Origin: Tridacna crocea
Lineage: Eukaryota > Mollusca > Bivalvia > Cardiida > Cardiidae
Assembly (NCBI GenBank): GCA_943736015.1
Contig: OX031065.1
Span: 30,890,427 to 30,954,426, forward strand
Length of the DNA stretch: 64,000 nucleotides
Reading direction: 5' to 3'
Shown: positions 32,295 through 44,708 of the stretch, piece by piece
Layout: every line of letters begins with the position of its first letter
Numbering within the stretch: the first letter of the stretch is position 1
Notes under the pieces: generated by a model
Told to the model about the DNA's origin: nothing
What the model saw: the letters and a program-made list of their open reading frames with translations, nothing else
The model's database searches: none
Translations under genes and position numbers: made by a program

Positions 32295-32523
32295 TTAACC
32301 CCTTCCCAAACAATCCCTGGTTTTCATAACCCTAAGATAGAAACCTTTTGAAAACATTGTGGGAAAAGGAGAAAATGCTGGTCACCAGCATTTTCTCCTT
32401 TTCCCACAATGTTTTCTACCCTGCTGGAAACAAATTTCAGTCTTTGACTTACGTTTATTCTGTCGTCTGCTAGTGCTTTCAGTTTGGACCAGTCTAAAAT
32501 TTTGTTGTTTGGTAAAGGGTTAA
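32295..32523 (-). mobile_element. tM1, subfamily B, full length
   Basis: Perfect arms with centre GGTCACC; flank CTGCTGGAAACAAATTTCA. Confidence 0.93.
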
Positions 32524-33024
32524 TTAATAGTTACTCCAAGATAGTAATGGAATCATATCAATGGACAAACATACATAACAGAGTACATGGAATGGGGATT
32601 AACATGCAGTGTTTTCAAGCATAATATTGGAATGTTTATGTATGCTTTAAAGTGGTCTGACAACAAAGTAAGGATAAGGATAAAAAACAAACATCATTAA
32701 TCATTTTCTGATTGACATGAATCAATCCATTATCATGCAACAATAACATTCAATCTGTACTGTACTAATTAAAGGCCCACTAGGGGCCACAAGTGTGCAA
32801 CTTTAATTGCAGTTTTACTTATTTTGTCAGCGACTGGAACTTTAAAAGTCAGAAATATAATATATAGTCTGGCTCATTATAATATTCTTAACTTTAAATG
32901 GTCTGATGTACATTGCTTGCAATTTCACCCCTAATTTGTTTACTTTTGGCCATTTGTGTGCCTTTGAATTAAATGAACATTTTGTCACTACAAAAGAGAT
33001 GTGCATGTTGCAATTTCATCCATG
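32524..33024. other. Unassigned
   Basis: AT-rich; GGCCCACTAGGGGCC at about 32774 is a short palindrome. No exon supported. Confidence 0.4.
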
Positions 33025-33257
33025 TTAACTCATTACCAAATGACAAAATTTTAGGCTTGTCCAAATAGAAAGCATTAATTTACAGACGACAGAATGAAAG
33101 TGACTGAAAATTTGAAATTTGTTTTGTGAAGAGTAGAAAACTTTGTGGTAAAAGGAGAAAATGCTGCTTACCAGCATTTTCTCCTTTTCCCACAATGATT
33201 TCTAAAGGATTCTTTCTCAGGATCATTAAAAGTAGGGATTTTGTGGTAATGGGTTAA
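33025..33257 (+). mobile_element. tM1, full length
   Basis: A few extra bases in the X flank; arms mismatched at GTGGTAAAAGG and GCTGCTTACC. Confidence 0.9.
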
Positions 33258-33603
33258 CTCTTTACCAAATGACAAGAATTTTACATCTGACCACATTACC
33301 AGCATTTTCTCCTTTTCTTACATCATATTCATAAACCTTCCAAAGGATCTTTAAAAAAAAATTATTATGGCTTCATTATCTTACCTCTTTGCCAATGACA
33401 AAATGTAGACTGATCCAACTTTACAGCATTTGCAGAAAATTGAAAATAATAGAAATGATGAAATATGCCTCTGATACAGTAGAAAACACTGTAGGAAAAG
33501 GAGAAAATGCTGGTAAACAACATTTTCTCCTTTTCCAACATTGTTTTCAAAAAGCCTCTTCCTCAAGGTTCCTTAAACTCGGGTTCGTGTGGTAAAAGGT
33601 TAA
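33254..33603 (+). mobile_element. Truncated tM1 followed by a diverged full copy
   Basis: 33254-33360 is an X end fused to the right hairpin arm. 33381-33603 has X flank, hairpin (GGTAAACAAC centre) and Y end. Confidence 0.75.
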
Positions 33604-33775
33604 CCTGGTTTTTAGGACCCTGAGATAGACGCCTTTTGAAAACATCATTGGAAAAGGAGAAAATGCTGGAAGCCAGCATTTTTTCCTTTTTTCCACAATG
33701 TTGTGTTTATTTGTCGTCTGCAAGCGCTTTCAATTCGGACTAATCTGAAGTGTTTTTTTTGTTTGATAGAGTTAA
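33600..33775 (-). mobile_element. tM1, subfamily B, shortened
   Basis: Starts TTAACCTGGTTTTTAGGACC (Y end clipped). Sequence between hairpin and X flank deleted. Confidence 0.82.
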
Positions 33776-34000
33776 CCCTTTACTCCACAGATACTCATTT
33801 CTATGCATTGCTTGAAGGAGCCTTTGGAAAACATTGTGCCAAGAGGTGAAATTGCTTGTCACGAGCAATTTCACCTTTTGTCACAATGTTTTCTACACTA
33901 TCAAAAGGTGTCCTATACACCTAAGAAACGGTTTCATCCTTGCTGTTATTTAGGGTCAATTAGAGATACCATAGAAATGCCCTATGGGGTAAAGAGTTAA
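33772..34000 (-). mobile_element. tM2, full length
   Basis: Ends TTAACCCTTTACTCCACAG and CTATGGGGTAAAGAGTTAA; hairpin GTGAAATTGCTTGTCACGAG. Confidence 0.92.
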
Positions 34001-34273
34001 AAAAGCAAAAAAACAAATAGGTGGCACACCATTGTAGGTCTGGAGGAGCCAAAATGGAAAAAAATAAAACCAAAAAAAAACCTAAAACAAACAAAAAAAT
34101 GCCACAGATTGAGGCAAATCTGTGCCATCCACCAATCCATTATCATGCCAGATGTAGATATGTAAATTTCTCCAATCATCAATCACTGAACTGGAAACCA
34201 CTGATCTAACTTAAAATGTCTCCAGACAAGGTGACGATACCTTCCAGCTATATACCTGAACCTCTCAACTGTG

Positions 34274-34501
34274 TTACGCCTTTCCCACACAGTGACAACT
34301 TTTGACGACCCTTGGAAAGAAGCCTTTTGAAAAAATGAGGGAAAAGCAGAAAATGCTGGTAACCAGCATTTTCTCCATTTCCCACAATGTTTTTCTACAC
34401 TATCAATAAACAATTGCACCATTTCAGCCACACTGAAATTGTCGTCTGCAAATGCTTTCAATTTGAACCGGCTAAAATTTTGTCGTCTGGTAAAGGGTTA
34501 A
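34274..34501 (-). mobile_element. tM1
   Basis: Left end TTAC; hairpin complete with GAGGGAAAAGC at left. The X flank resembles that of a separate sub-lineage (CACTGAAATTGTCGTCTGC). Confidence 0.88.
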
Positions 34502-34509
34502 CTTGACAT

Positions 34510-34712
34510 CACCAAACAACAAAATTTTAGAGATATCCAAACAGAAAACATAAACAAAAAAAAAATGAAACTCAAAAACTGAAATTTGTTTGGGAAGGGT
34601 AGAAAACATGAGAAAAAGAGGAAATGCTGGTTGTCAGTATTTTCTCTTATCCCACAATGTTTTCATAAAGCGTCTTTGTCAGTCATTAAAAAACAGGGTT
34701 GTGTGGCATAGG
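34510..34712 (+). mobile_element. Decayed tM1
   Basis: X flank partly deleted; hairpin shortened (GAGGAAATGCTGGTTGTCAG); Y end CAGGGTTGTGTGG. Confidence 0.7.
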
Positions 34713-35237
34713 GCCTACTGAATGGAAATCAAGAAAACCTCAATAGTTATCTTCCAAGTGGGCTAAGTAGACTCAAGTTTTGTGCTGCCTGATCTCTATC
34801 TACACTGCCTCAGAAAAAGTGTCACTTTTCTTCACTTGTCCTCTTAAGCATTAATTCTAAGGAATTGATACAGTAAATGTAAAAATTTGGGCTCACAAAC
34901 TAAAACACCAAGGTAAACAAAGTGAAGGTGCAAATAAAAACATGCCTACTACCTAGAAAACACTATCCAAATAACAGAGAAAATGCAGTAGATTGACCTT
35001 TTTTCTTCACTATTTTCTCTACTGTGAATATCGTTGTTTGACAGTTGTGAAAATGCATCACAATTATAGCCTTGTTTCCCCAATATGAAAATCTACTTTC
35101 CATACATAACCATGGGCTTTGTAGGAATTCTCCTGACCAATTCATTGTCACTGTATTATCAAAGTGCAAATTGTATGAATTTAGGTGGAATTGTTAAAAG
35201 TAATTTTTCTATCCAAAGGTATAGCTTAACTCATAGC
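34713..35237. other. Unassigned, with faint repeat traces
   Basis: CTGCCTGATCTCTATCTAC near 34783 belongs to the GATCTTGATC repeat type. A weak tM1-like hairpin trace lies near 34960-35030. Confidence 0.35.
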
Positions 35238-35466
35238 TTAACTCTTTACCAAACAACAAATTTTTGGACAAGTCCAAATTGAAAGCATTTGCAGACGACA
35301 AAATAAATGTGACTCCAAAATTGAAATTTGATATTGGAAGGGTAGTAAACATTGTGGGAAAAGGAGAAAATGCTGGTTACCAGCATTTTCTCCTTTTCCT
35401 ACAATGTTTTCAAAAGCTTTCTTTCTAAGGGTCGTTCAAAGTCGGGATTGTGTGGTAAAGAGTTAA
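35238..35466 (+). mobile_element. tM1, full length
   Basis: Hairpin near perfect (right arm TTCCTACAATG); TTAA at both ends. Confidence 0.93.
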
Positions 35467-36131
35467 CTGAGTAACAGAGCCCTGGAAGGCATACCTGTTG
35501 TTTTCGAGTAAATCCCTTAAAAACTCCCGTTAATAAAAAATTTTCATATATGGTCTCCGACATCATTATTTGATCTAATATTTTCAAAGGTTAAAATCCT
35601 GAAATTTGTCCCAAGGACACAGAAAAAGCACTTTTAAAGATGTTTACACATTCATAAAAGTATAATAATTTTTCATCAAGTTTATGGGAAAATAATAAGG
35701 CTTAATTTCTTTTCTCAGAAAAAAATTGTTTCATTACAATATAAATAAAAATTTTATTCAAAAAATCCCTTCCCTCCTTTTTCTTCCACTGAATTACATT
35801 GGCAACCTTTTCGTATTCAACAATAGTCGTCTAAGACCACAATTTCATCTTGAACTTAACATATCAAGCCGACGCAAATGACTCTTCGTACCACTGCGCC
35901 GTATTCATGCACCATAAGGTAAACTTTTTCATCCAAAAGGTTCTCTAGTAAAGAAGGCCCGAGCCCTGTTCTAAAATAACCATGACAGTTATCTGATGGC
36001 AGCAATATGCCACTGTACTATAGTTACATAAAACTTACGCAAGTAAAAAAATCTTAAGACAGGGCCTTTGAAATCAGTCACTGCCTGAAGACCGCTATTA
36101 TAAATCTTGCAGCACATTTTATATGTGTACT
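35467..36131. other. Repeat-free stretch with two possible short exons
   Basis: Minus strand: ATGATGTCGG at 35566 opens 24 codons (MMSETIYENFLLTGVFKG...) ending CAG|GTATGC at 35495. Plus strand: ATG at 35878 opens 13 codons ending ATAAG|GTAAAC at 35918. They would form a divergent pair, but no partner exons are visible, so both may be chance. Confidence 0.2.
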
Positions 36132-36347
36132 AAATAATTCCTGAATTTAACGACCATAAGAAAGATGCCTTTTGAAAACACTGTGGGAAAAGGAGAAAAT
36201 GCTGGTAACCAGCATTTTCTACTTTTCCCACAGTGTTTTCTACCATCTCAGAAACAACTCTCATTATTCAAGCCACATAAAATTTATCATCCATGAAAGC
36301 TTTCAACATGGATGGATTTTTAATTTCTTTATGTGGCAAAGTGTTAA
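36132..36347 (-). mobile_element. tM1, Y terminus lost
   Basis: ACTGTGGG/CCCACAGT hairpin variant; X flank diverged; TTAA at 36344-36347. Confidence 0.8.
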
Positions 36348-36849
36348 AAGTCTAAGTCTACAAGACATACTGGCAAAAGAAGAAATTGCTTGTCCCTTAT
36401 TTGATGTATTAAATCTAGATTCGTTGTGACTGTCCATATTTCACGGTATTTTCAATGACATGCTTTGCATGTTTGTTACATGGGATATGGCCTGTCACAC
36501 TACCATGTATTACGCCATATTCCCAATTTATCACAATATAGAAATTTAATTGTGCCTACACCATATGTATCAAATGATGAATATTTCGTAGAAATTTCTC
36601 AATATTACATAGGCTGTCTATATTTGTGATTTATCCTTAGCAAAATCAAGCCACTCTAAGTTTTCCGCCTAGAAATAGAACCCACATAATAATTAAAATC
36701 TTACGGTTGCTCTTGGCCTAGATGTCTCAGCAAAGCAACATGCATGGACAGAAGATCAGCCAGCATGTTTTATGCTGTCTGATCCTGATCTGCACTAGCC
36801 ACAATGGCAAATATAGTTGTGGAAGGTGCTTCAGCAGTAAACCCTATTT
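36348..36849. other. Unassigned
   Basis: GATCCTGATCTGCACTAGCC near 36780 belongs to the GATCTTGATC repeat type; nothing else supported. Confidence 0.4.
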
Positions 36850-37694
36850 TAAGTAATTTCCTGGTTTTTATATTCCAAAGCAGCAGGCTTTTGAAAATAT
36901 ACTTTTCTCATGATGTTTTACACTCTTTCATATGTAAATCATTTTATTAAAGCTAAATTCTATCTGAAATGTACTATTTCAATATGGAAAAATCTAACTT
37001 TTTAAATCTGTGAAAGAGTTAACCCTGTGCCTCAAAATCTTGTGTTTTAACAACCTGGACGAACAGAGCCTGAGAAAACTTAATCAGAAGAGGAGAAAAT
37101 GCTGGTAACAAGCATTATCTCCTTTTCCAAAACACTTTCTACCCTTTCAAAGATAAATACCATCATTTAAGCCACATTAAATATGAAAATTATTGAAGCA
37201 CATGTTTTCAATTTCAACAATACTATTTTTTGTCAACTGGTACAGAGTAAACTCACAACCCTGACTTTTAATAACTCTACAAGAGAAGGCTCTTGGAAAC
37301 ACATTTGGAAAAGGAGCAACTGCCAGTAACCAGTAGTTTCTTTTTTCCAAAACAGTACCGTTTTCTACCCTTTCCAAAACAAATGTCAGTTATTTTAGAA
37401 ACATTTATTTTGTTATCTGCAAATAAATTTATTTATTATTTTGACTAGGTTACTATTATACCTTTACCAAACAATCCCTGGAGGAAGAAGGCTTCTGAAA
37501 ACATTGTGGAAAAAGGAGAAAATGCTGATAAACAGCATTTTCTCCCTTTTCCTACAATATTTTCTACCTTTCCCAAAATAAGTCCAATTTTTCAGAAATG
37601 TTAACTTTGTTGTCAGCAAATGCTTTCAATTCCGACTAATCTAAAATAATCTTGTTTGTTAAAGAGTTAAAATTTTGTCGTCTGTTAAAGATTT
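36850..37694 (-). mobile_element. Four decayed tM1 copies in series
   Basis: 36850-37022 (hairpin lost), 37019-37252, 37249-37450 and 37460-37694, all Y to X. Substitution load is much higher than in the reference copies. The second starts at a TTAA shared with the first. Confidence 0.7.
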
Positions 37695-37832
37695 AACATC
37701 TATCAAATTGTCTATTTCATCTCTGTTTTTGTCTCTACAGTCGTTTTCTTGACAGTGATTGGACAAAATTTCAAATTTACGTCATTAGCTTTTAACTGAA
37801 AGAGCTTATCGCTTTTCTTTGGAGTTTGCCCT

Positions 37833-38553
37833 AACTCTTAACCAAATGATAACATTTCCAGACTTTTGCAAATTAGAAGTATTTGCAGATGACACAAGCA
37901 GCTCAAACACTTGGATTTCAATTTGAAAAGATAAAAAAACATTTTGGGAAAAGGAGAAAATGATGGTGACCAGCATTTCTCCTTTTCCCAAAATGTTTTC
38001 AAAAGTCCTCCTTGTCCATATGGTAGTTAAAACACATGATTGCATGGTAAAGGGCAATGTTCATGAAAGGACAAAAAATCTGACTGATTCAAAGTGAAAT
38101 CCTCTGCAGACAACAAATTAAACGTAACTTGCAACGATGGGGTTTGCATGCAACAGGGTAGAAACCATGGTGGGAAACAGAAAACTTACTAGTACTGTAA
38201 TTAGCATCTTCTCCCTTTCCCACAATGGTTTTAAAAGTCTCTTTGCTCAGAGATGTTAAAACATGGGATACTTTGATGGAAAATTAACAAATCATTATCT
38301 TATTTTCCTTGTCTATATTTTCTAACTGCTACCTCCTTACAACAGAAGTTTCAGACTTGTTCAAATAGAAAGCATTTGCAGATAACAAAATGCTATTTTC
38401 TCAAAAAAGGTTTTTTTTTTGCAGATGGATATAGGCTATTGTGGAAGAAAAGAGGAAATGCTGGTTACCACCATTTCCCCCTTTTCCCATGGTGTTTTCA
38501 AAAGCATTCTCCTTAAACATCATTTAGACTCTGGGAAGTGTGGTAAAGGTGAA
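37833..38553 (+). mobile_element. Three decayed tM1 copies in series
   Basis: 37833-38057, 38058-38289 and 38332-38553, all X to Y. Hairpin arms recognisable but mismatched. Confidence 0.7.
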
Positions 38554-38582
38554 AATGGAAAAAAAGAGAGGTTGAAACTGTA

Positions 38583-38812
38583 AGACCCTTTATACACAAT
38601 CCTGACTTTTAACAACCTAACAGAAGCATTATAACTTTGGAAACATTGTGGCAAAAGAGGTGAACGATAGCAACGAGCATTTCTTTCTTCTTCCACAATG
38701 TTTTCCACGTAATCTAGGACAATTGTTGTCATTCCTGCTGCCTTTCATTGTTCGTCTACAAATGCTTTGTATTTGGACCACTTTACGATTTTGTCATTTG
38801 GTATAGAGTTAA
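38583..38812 (-). mobile_element. tM1, diverged
   Basis: Y flank, a weak hairpin (AGAGGTGAACGATAGCAACG) and X end ending in TTAA. Confidence 0.75.
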
Positions 38813-39117
38813 CACATCAGTGAAATGATGGTGCAACTTTATCAGACAACTTTTTAATGCAAAGTGGTAATTTCTGATTTAAATTGTGCTCTGCAGTAAA
38901 TGTTTTTTCCTTAAATTACTTTATTTCACTTTAATTGCACATGCCTTCTAGCATAAAATTAATGGTGTGAAAATATATACTGATGACATAATGCATTATT
39001 CTAGCTCTTCAAAAGGAGGGTGCAAAAGGATGACATAAATATGTTAAATAAACAAGCTCTTCAAAATAGGAGGTGAAAAATGTCAGAGTACAAGAAAGTT
39101 CTGTAGTAAGTCACTAG
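38813..39117. other. Unassigned AT-rich
   Basis: No feature supported. Confidence 0.4.
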
Positions 39118-39347
39118 TTAACTCTTTACCACACGACAACATTTTAGACTGGTTTAAATTGAGAGCATTTGCAGACGACAAAATAAAGGTGACTGAAAAA
39201 TTGAAATTTGTTCTGTGAAGGGTAGAAAGCATTGTGGGAAAAGGAGAAAATGCTGGTTACCAGCATTTTCTCCTTTTCCCACAATGTTTTCTTAACACTT
39301 CTTTTCTTAGGGGCGTCAAAAGTAGGGATTGTGTGGTAATGGGTTAA
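39118..39347 (+). mobile_element. tM1, full length, near-perfect hairpin
   Basis: One left-arm change (AAAGCATTGTGGG). TTAA at both ends. Confidence 0.94.
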
Positions 39348-39513
39348 GAATGTGTCCCTAAAGGTCAAGGAATGAACACTAAAAATCCATCATCTTGAAA
39401 GGAATTCTGAGTGTAGCCCTAGGCAAACATGAGAAGTCTAGATGAACCCATTACTGTATAGACTTCTTTTTTAACACACTGAAATCTGAACAAAATACAG
39501 AAATCAATCATTT

Positions 39514-39628
39514 CAACCCTTTACAAAAGGGAACATTTCAGACTGGTCAAAATCAAAAGCATTTGCAGACAAGAATTTAGATGTGCCTTTGATATGGTAT
39601 AAAACCATGTGGAAGAGTAATTTCTGAT
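39514..39628 (+). mobile_element. tM1 X-half fragment
   Basis: X end and flank, then a few bases of left arm. Confidence 0.6.
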
Positions 39629-39873
39629 AAGACTTTGCAGAATACGTAGGATGATCCAGAATGACATTTGTCGCAAATGTCAGAATGCCCACATGTTTCA
39701 GGCCATAATTATAATGTTGAAGTTTTTGCATGACTAAGATGATGCTGTTGTAAATGGCACAGTAGACAACAGGGCCATGATACTTTTTTGTCAACTTGCT
39801 CAAGAGTGATAATTGGCGCAAGCAAGACACCAACAATCATTGCTTCTGGGGAAAGTATATATAAATTCACTGT

Positions 39874-40398
39874 CATCTTTGCGAGCCAAGTTTACGATCA
39901 CTATGTGGATCTTACCTTGGCAGATTGAGCCCGATTTCAAGATTCCCGCAATATGCCCTCTATCGGATGCTGGTTATTATCCTTCTTTACATCATATTTC
40001 TTATAGCCAATAAAATATCGTTTTACAAACCGCCTACGAATATAATAATTCATCATGAAGCAATAACCACAAGAGTGCTTCGACATTCCATGGTCAGATG
40101 CTGGGATATAGCCTAAAACCTCCGATATGTGATTTGTCACAATGAAACTTTCTGTAGATATTGTTTTTCTGTTTTTTCGGTATTAAATCATTACAGATCC
40201 TGCACACATCCACAGAGGTATGCACGTTTTATTTTCATTCTAAAGGTCGTGACCTTGTTCTATTTTTATCAAAGATAAAATGCTACAAACGATTTGATTT
40301 GTGCAGTTAGAGCTAGCTGCAACCAATGAAAATGTGACTGTCAAAATCAATTTCGATCCGCCAAGGTAGTGGATCGTCACCCTTGGCTTGCGAGGATG
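39874..40398 (-). mobile_element. Inverted-repeat element IRE, copy 3
   Basis: Reverse of copies 1 and 2, about 525 bp, with roughly 100 bp extra or diverged middle sequence. Ends CATCTTTGCGAGCCAAG and CTTGGCTTGCGAGGATG. Confidence 0.8.
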
Positions 40399-40539
40399 AT
40401 TCACTGTATGGGGAGACCTTGTTGAAAAAGGAGAAAATGTTGAGAGAGCAGCTTCTTTTCCAACATTATTTACAATTTATCTTAAGATAAAAAGACATCA
40501 TTTGAACAAAATTTTCCATGTGGTTTGGAAATGCTTTAG

Positions 40540-40753
40540 ATCTTTACGATACAATCCCAAGTTTCAATGACCCTGTAAAAGAAAGCTTTTGAAAACATTG
40601 CGGGAAAAGAAGAAAATGCTGGTTACCAGCATTTTCTTCTTTTCCTACAATGTTTTCTACCCTGCTCAAAACATATATCAATTTTCTTATTACATTTTTG
40701 TTGCCGTCTGAAAATAATTTCATATTGGTTTTGTCATTCAGTAAAGAGTTGAA
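40540..40753 (-). mobile_element. tM1 with paired arm change
   Basis: Arms AAAAGAAGAAAATGC and GCATTTTCTTCTTTT; termini drifted (CTTTACGATAC; AGAGTTGAA). Confidence 0.82.
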
Positions 40754-41063
40754 GCTTTTCAAGCGAAAAGTTTTGTCACTTGGTAAAAAATCAGCAACAG
40801 TACTTGTACAGAAAGACCACCTGTTATGATACAACTTATTTCCCTTGGGTGGCCTCACTGTGAACACAAGGTTGACAGGATACATATATTTACAGAAATA
40901 ATACATGATAATTAAAGAATAAACTAAAAAGAGTTACAATCAAAGTACAAAACTAATTACAGAAATATGTTGTTGTCACACTTTCAACTTTCCCATTATC
41001 AATATAAAGTTACTGAATCTATACAATACAAATATATACTAGCCATACTTTGTTAAAAAGCGG

Positions 41064-41292
41064 TTAACCCATTACCAAACGACAAAACTTTAGACTGGTC
41101 CAAATTGAAAGCATTTGCAGATGACAAAAAAAAGTGACTGAAAATTTGAAATTTGTTTTGTGAAGGGTAGAAAACATTGTGGGAAAAGGAGAAAATGCTG
41201 GTTACCAGCATTTTCTCCTTTTCCCACCATGTTTTCTAAAGGCTTCTTTCTCAGGGGGCGTCAAAAGTAGAGATTGTTTGGTAATGGGTTAA
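41064..41292 (+). mobile_element. tM1, full length
   Basis: Hairpin with one mismatch (CCCACCATG). TTAA at both ends. Confidence 0.93.
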
Positions 41293-41569
41293 AATGCATA
41301 TGCAGAAAGTATCAACTCATGTCAGCCTGTGCAGCTAGTACAGGCTGATATGGGCCAATGGCTTTTGCAACTCATTGAGTTACCTGCATGTTCAAGGATC
41401 AGTCTGTCACATGATTAACTTGGTTGTCAGGCAAAATAGACCTGTATGGATCCGTAATTATGTAATAACTTCTTGGGAAAGAGATGCATTATTTCCCTTT
41501 CCCCACATGGCTGCTTATACACATACACATAACTATAATTCTATATCTATCCAAAAACACTTATAATGA

Positions 41570-41835
41570 TACCCGTCACATAAAAAGGAACCTTCTGGGA
41601 ACTGCAAAAAGCGTCATTTCTGGTCAGACTGCACAAATTGTGCAGTCTGACCTAGGTTGACACTTTTCACTTTTATGATATTTTCTATGTGAAAAGTGGT
41701 CATTTTACTTTGTTATACAATTATTTTTTAACTATCAACTTAAATTGACCTGCACTATCGCTGATGTGTTTTCATCTAGATAATAAGATTGCCGCATGGA
41801 TTTCCAAGATGGTCCCTTTTTGTGTGACGGGTCAC
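41570..41835 (+). repeat. Dispersed repeat D3, copy 1
   Basis: Edges AAAAAGGAACCTTCTGGG and GATGGTCCCTTTTTG form inverted ends. CAGACTGCACAAATTGTGCAGTCTG is an internal palindrome. A reversed copy is at 50518-50765. A TA-rich microsatellite follows at 41836-41862. Confidence 0.75.
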
Positions 41836-42137
41836 ATTATATATATATATATATATATACACACAAAATAATAATTCTATATCTAATCAAAAAACACTTA
41901 TATAATTATGTTGTTCATCAATAATTCTGAGATAGCTCAGGCTGAACAACTGTATTTAGCAAATTGGAATGTTCTATGTATGCTAAAAGAAGCCCCTACT
42001 TGACCATCCTACAGACTTGTAATACTGTACAAAAAACACATTGCATGCATATAAAAATATTTACACATAGATGCATCACTAACTGTAGATCAAGATCAGA
42101 CTTCCATAAATGCAGAGTCTAATCTTTTTTCAGATAT

Positions 42138-42366
42138 TTAACTCTTTACCACACAATCCCGAGTTTTATCGACCCTTAGAAAGAAGCCTTTTGAAAACAT
42201 TGTGGGAAAAGGAGAAATGCTGGTAAGCAGCATTTTCTCCTTTTCCCACGATGTTTTCTACCCTTCCCAAACAAAATTTTAACTTTTCAGTCACACTGAT
42301 TTTGTGGTCTGCAAATGCTTTCATTTTGGACCTGTCTTTTAATTTTGTCATCTGACAAAGAGTTAA
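42138..42366 (-). mobile_element. tM1, full length
   Basis: Left arm one A short (GGAGAAATGC), centre GGTAAGCAGC; shares TTAA with the next remnant. Confidence 0.92.
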
Positions 42367-42873
42367 ACCTTTACCATAAAATCCCATGCTTTAATAACCC
42401 TCATGAAAAAAAAGCTTATGAAAATCATTCCTGGAAAAGAAGAAAGTGCTGGTAATAAACATTTCTCCCTATCCCACAATATTATCTTCCCTATGGAAGA
42501 TCAATTGCGTCATTTAGACAATATCTAATTCATTGCTTTTCAAATTGCATAACTATAATTTTGATAAAGGTAAAATGGATGAAACACTATGATGTTTCGC
42601 AATGCGACAATTAATTTTCCCCCTTTCATCGAAAGTTTTAAGAAACAATGTAGAAGAGGAGTATTTTCTTTGACAAAAAAAAAAAAGCAATAGCAGCTCC
42701 TCTTCCAACAGTGTTTATTATACTATCAACCCATTACCATAAAACAAAATTTTAGCCCCATCCAAATTGAAAGCATTTGCAGACAACAATTTACTAGTTT
42801 TCTCCTTTTCCTACAATATTTTCAGAATTTCCTCAGGATCGTTTGAAGTCATCATTGCGTGCTAAAGAGTGAA
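42363..42873. mobile_element. tM1 remnants
   Basis: 42363-42570 is a decayed Y-to-X copy. 42727-42873 is an X-to-Y copy with the left hairpin arm deleted. Confidence 0.6.
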
Positions 42874-42913
42874 GGAAATGTGTTTTCTTTCCCTAAATTT
42901 CTGTTCTTTCATC

Positions 42914-43142
42914 TTAACTCATTACCAAATGACAAAATTTTAAGTTTGTGCAAATCGAAAGCATTTGCAGACGACAAAATAAAAGTGACCAAAAATTTGA
43001 AATTGGTTTTTTGAAGGGTAGAAAACATTGTGGAAAAAGGAGAAAATGCTGGTAACCAGCATTTTCTCCTTTTCCCACAATTTTTTCTAAAGGCTTCTTT
43101 CTCATGGGCGTCAAAAGTAGGGATTGTGTGGTAATGGGTTAA
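42914..43142 (+). mobile_element. tM1, full length, centre base flipped
   Basis: GGTAACC in X-left orientation; right arm CCCACAATTTTTTC; TTAA shared with the next copy. Confidence 0.92.
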
Positions 43143-43354
43143 CCAACAAAACTTTAGATTTTATTAACTTTAAAGTAATTGCTGTTGACAATTTAAAAGT
43201 AGCCAAGATGATGTGAATAGTGATGGTAAGGGTAGAAAATTTTGTGGGAAAAGGAGAAAATGCTAGTAACTAGCATTTACTCCTTTTCCGAAAATGTTTT
43301 AAAAAGCCATCTTCCTCAGGGTTGTTAGACACATGACTGTATGGTAAAGAATCT
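43139..43354 (+). mobile_element. tM1 with paired arm change
   Basis: Centre ATGCTAGTAACTAGCAT keeps pairing after changes in both arms. Y end decayed. Confidence 0.78.
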
Positions 43355-43380
43355 AAAAAGATACTTTATAGTACATTGTG

Positions 43381-43611
43381 TTAACCCATTACCACACAAT
43401 CCCTACTTTTGATGCCCCTGGAAAAAGAAGTCTTTTGAAAACATTGTGGGAAAAGGAGAAAATGCTGGTAACCAGAATTTTCTTCCTTTCCCACAATGTT
43501 TTCTACCCTGCTGGAAACGAATTTCAGTTCTTTGAGTTACTTTTATTTTGTAGTCTGCAAGTGCTTTCAATTTAGACATGTCTGAAATTTTGTCGTTTGG
43601 TAAAAAGTTAA
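43381..43611 (-). mobile_element. tM1, full length
   Basis: Y end like the main type but CTGCTGGAAACGAATTTCA like subfamily B, so probably intermediate or recombinant. Confidence 0.9.
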
Positions 43612-43912
43612 AACAGAATAATTCAGAAAACTACTGAATTAGAAAATGCTTTCCTTTAAGCTATATCTCTCCTTATGAATAGCATTTTGAACCGTTTCCC
43701 TCATAGCAAAGTCCTTTGCTTAGAATATCTTTCAAAAACTTTGACTATAATGCAAAAATGTTTTAGAAAAAAAAAAGAATGTTTTTCTATTACTATTGTT
43801 ATTCATTTGTAAAAATAGTTCTGAAATATATTTTTTTGGTATGGATCATGTCACTGGCATAACATTTATCATTCTTCTAGAAGTCTTCTTTATTCTTACC
43901 TGTCCTATATTC
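43612..43912. other. Unassigned AT-rich
   Basis: No feature supported. Confidence 0.4.
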
Positions 43913-44143
43913 TTAACTCGTTACAAAACAATAAAAATTTAGACCAGTCCAAACTGAAAGCGTTTGCAGACGAGAAAATTGACACAACTCTAAAATTGAG
44001 ATTTGTTCTTGGAGGGTAGAAAACATTGTGAGGAAGGAGAATAAATTTAATGCTGGTTACCAGCATTTTTTCCTTTTACCACATTTTCAAAAGGGTTTTT
44101 AATTAGGGTTGTGAAAACCAGGGATTGTTTGGGAAAGGGTTAA
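43913..44143 (+). mobile_element. tM1, subfamily B
   Basis: Left arm disrupted by an insertion (GAGGAAGGAGAATAAATTTA). Shares TTAA with the next copy. Confidence 0.88.
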
Positions 44144-44368
44144 CCCATTACCAAACGACAATATTTTAGACTGGTCCAAATTGAAAGCATTTGCAGACGA
44201 CAAAATAAAAGTAACTGAAAATTTGAAATTTGTTTTGTGAAGGGTAGAAAACATTGTGGGAAAAGGAGAAAATGCTGGTTACCAGCATTTTCTCCTTTTC
44301 CCACAATGTTTTCTAAAGGCTTCTGTCTCAGGAGCATCAAAAGTAGGGATTGTGTGGTAATGGGTTAA
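44140..44368 (+). mobile_element. tM1, full length, perfect hairpin
   Basis: 229 bp, TTAACCCATTACCA at left and GTGTGGTAATGGGTTAA at right. With 30168-30396, one of the best reference copies. Confidence 0.95.
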
Positions 44369-44544
44369 AGATTATTTGATTGATTGTATGGAGTGTAATG
44401 CAGTTTTCAACATTATATTGGTTATAATGTTGCAGCAACTGCCCTATCGATGATTTCCCGATTGTTACCAGTACTACACATTATATTCTGTCCAAGCTAC
44501 TGGCTGCTTTCCCGCATGACCATCTGTCAATCAATAATCAGCAG

Positions 44545-44708
44545 TGAGACAAAATGCTGGTAACCAGAACTTCTCCTTTTCCAACAATCTTTTTTCATCC
44601 TTTCTAGTACAATTCCCATTATTTGTTAAACATTTAATTTTGTTGTCTTTAATGCTTTCAATTTGGACCATTCTAAATCTTTTGTTGTTTGGTATAGCTC
44701 CGGAGTTA
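44545..44708 (-). mobile_element. tM1, Y end lost
   Basis: Part of the hairpin (AATGCTGGTAACCAGAACTT) and the X end. Confidence 0.7.

Noticed and set aside
32128..32313. Short frames in the 400-bp inverted-repeat elements (also 30721-30915, 39925-40116)
   Set aside because: They differ between the three copies and carry unmatched stops, so they are not element genes.
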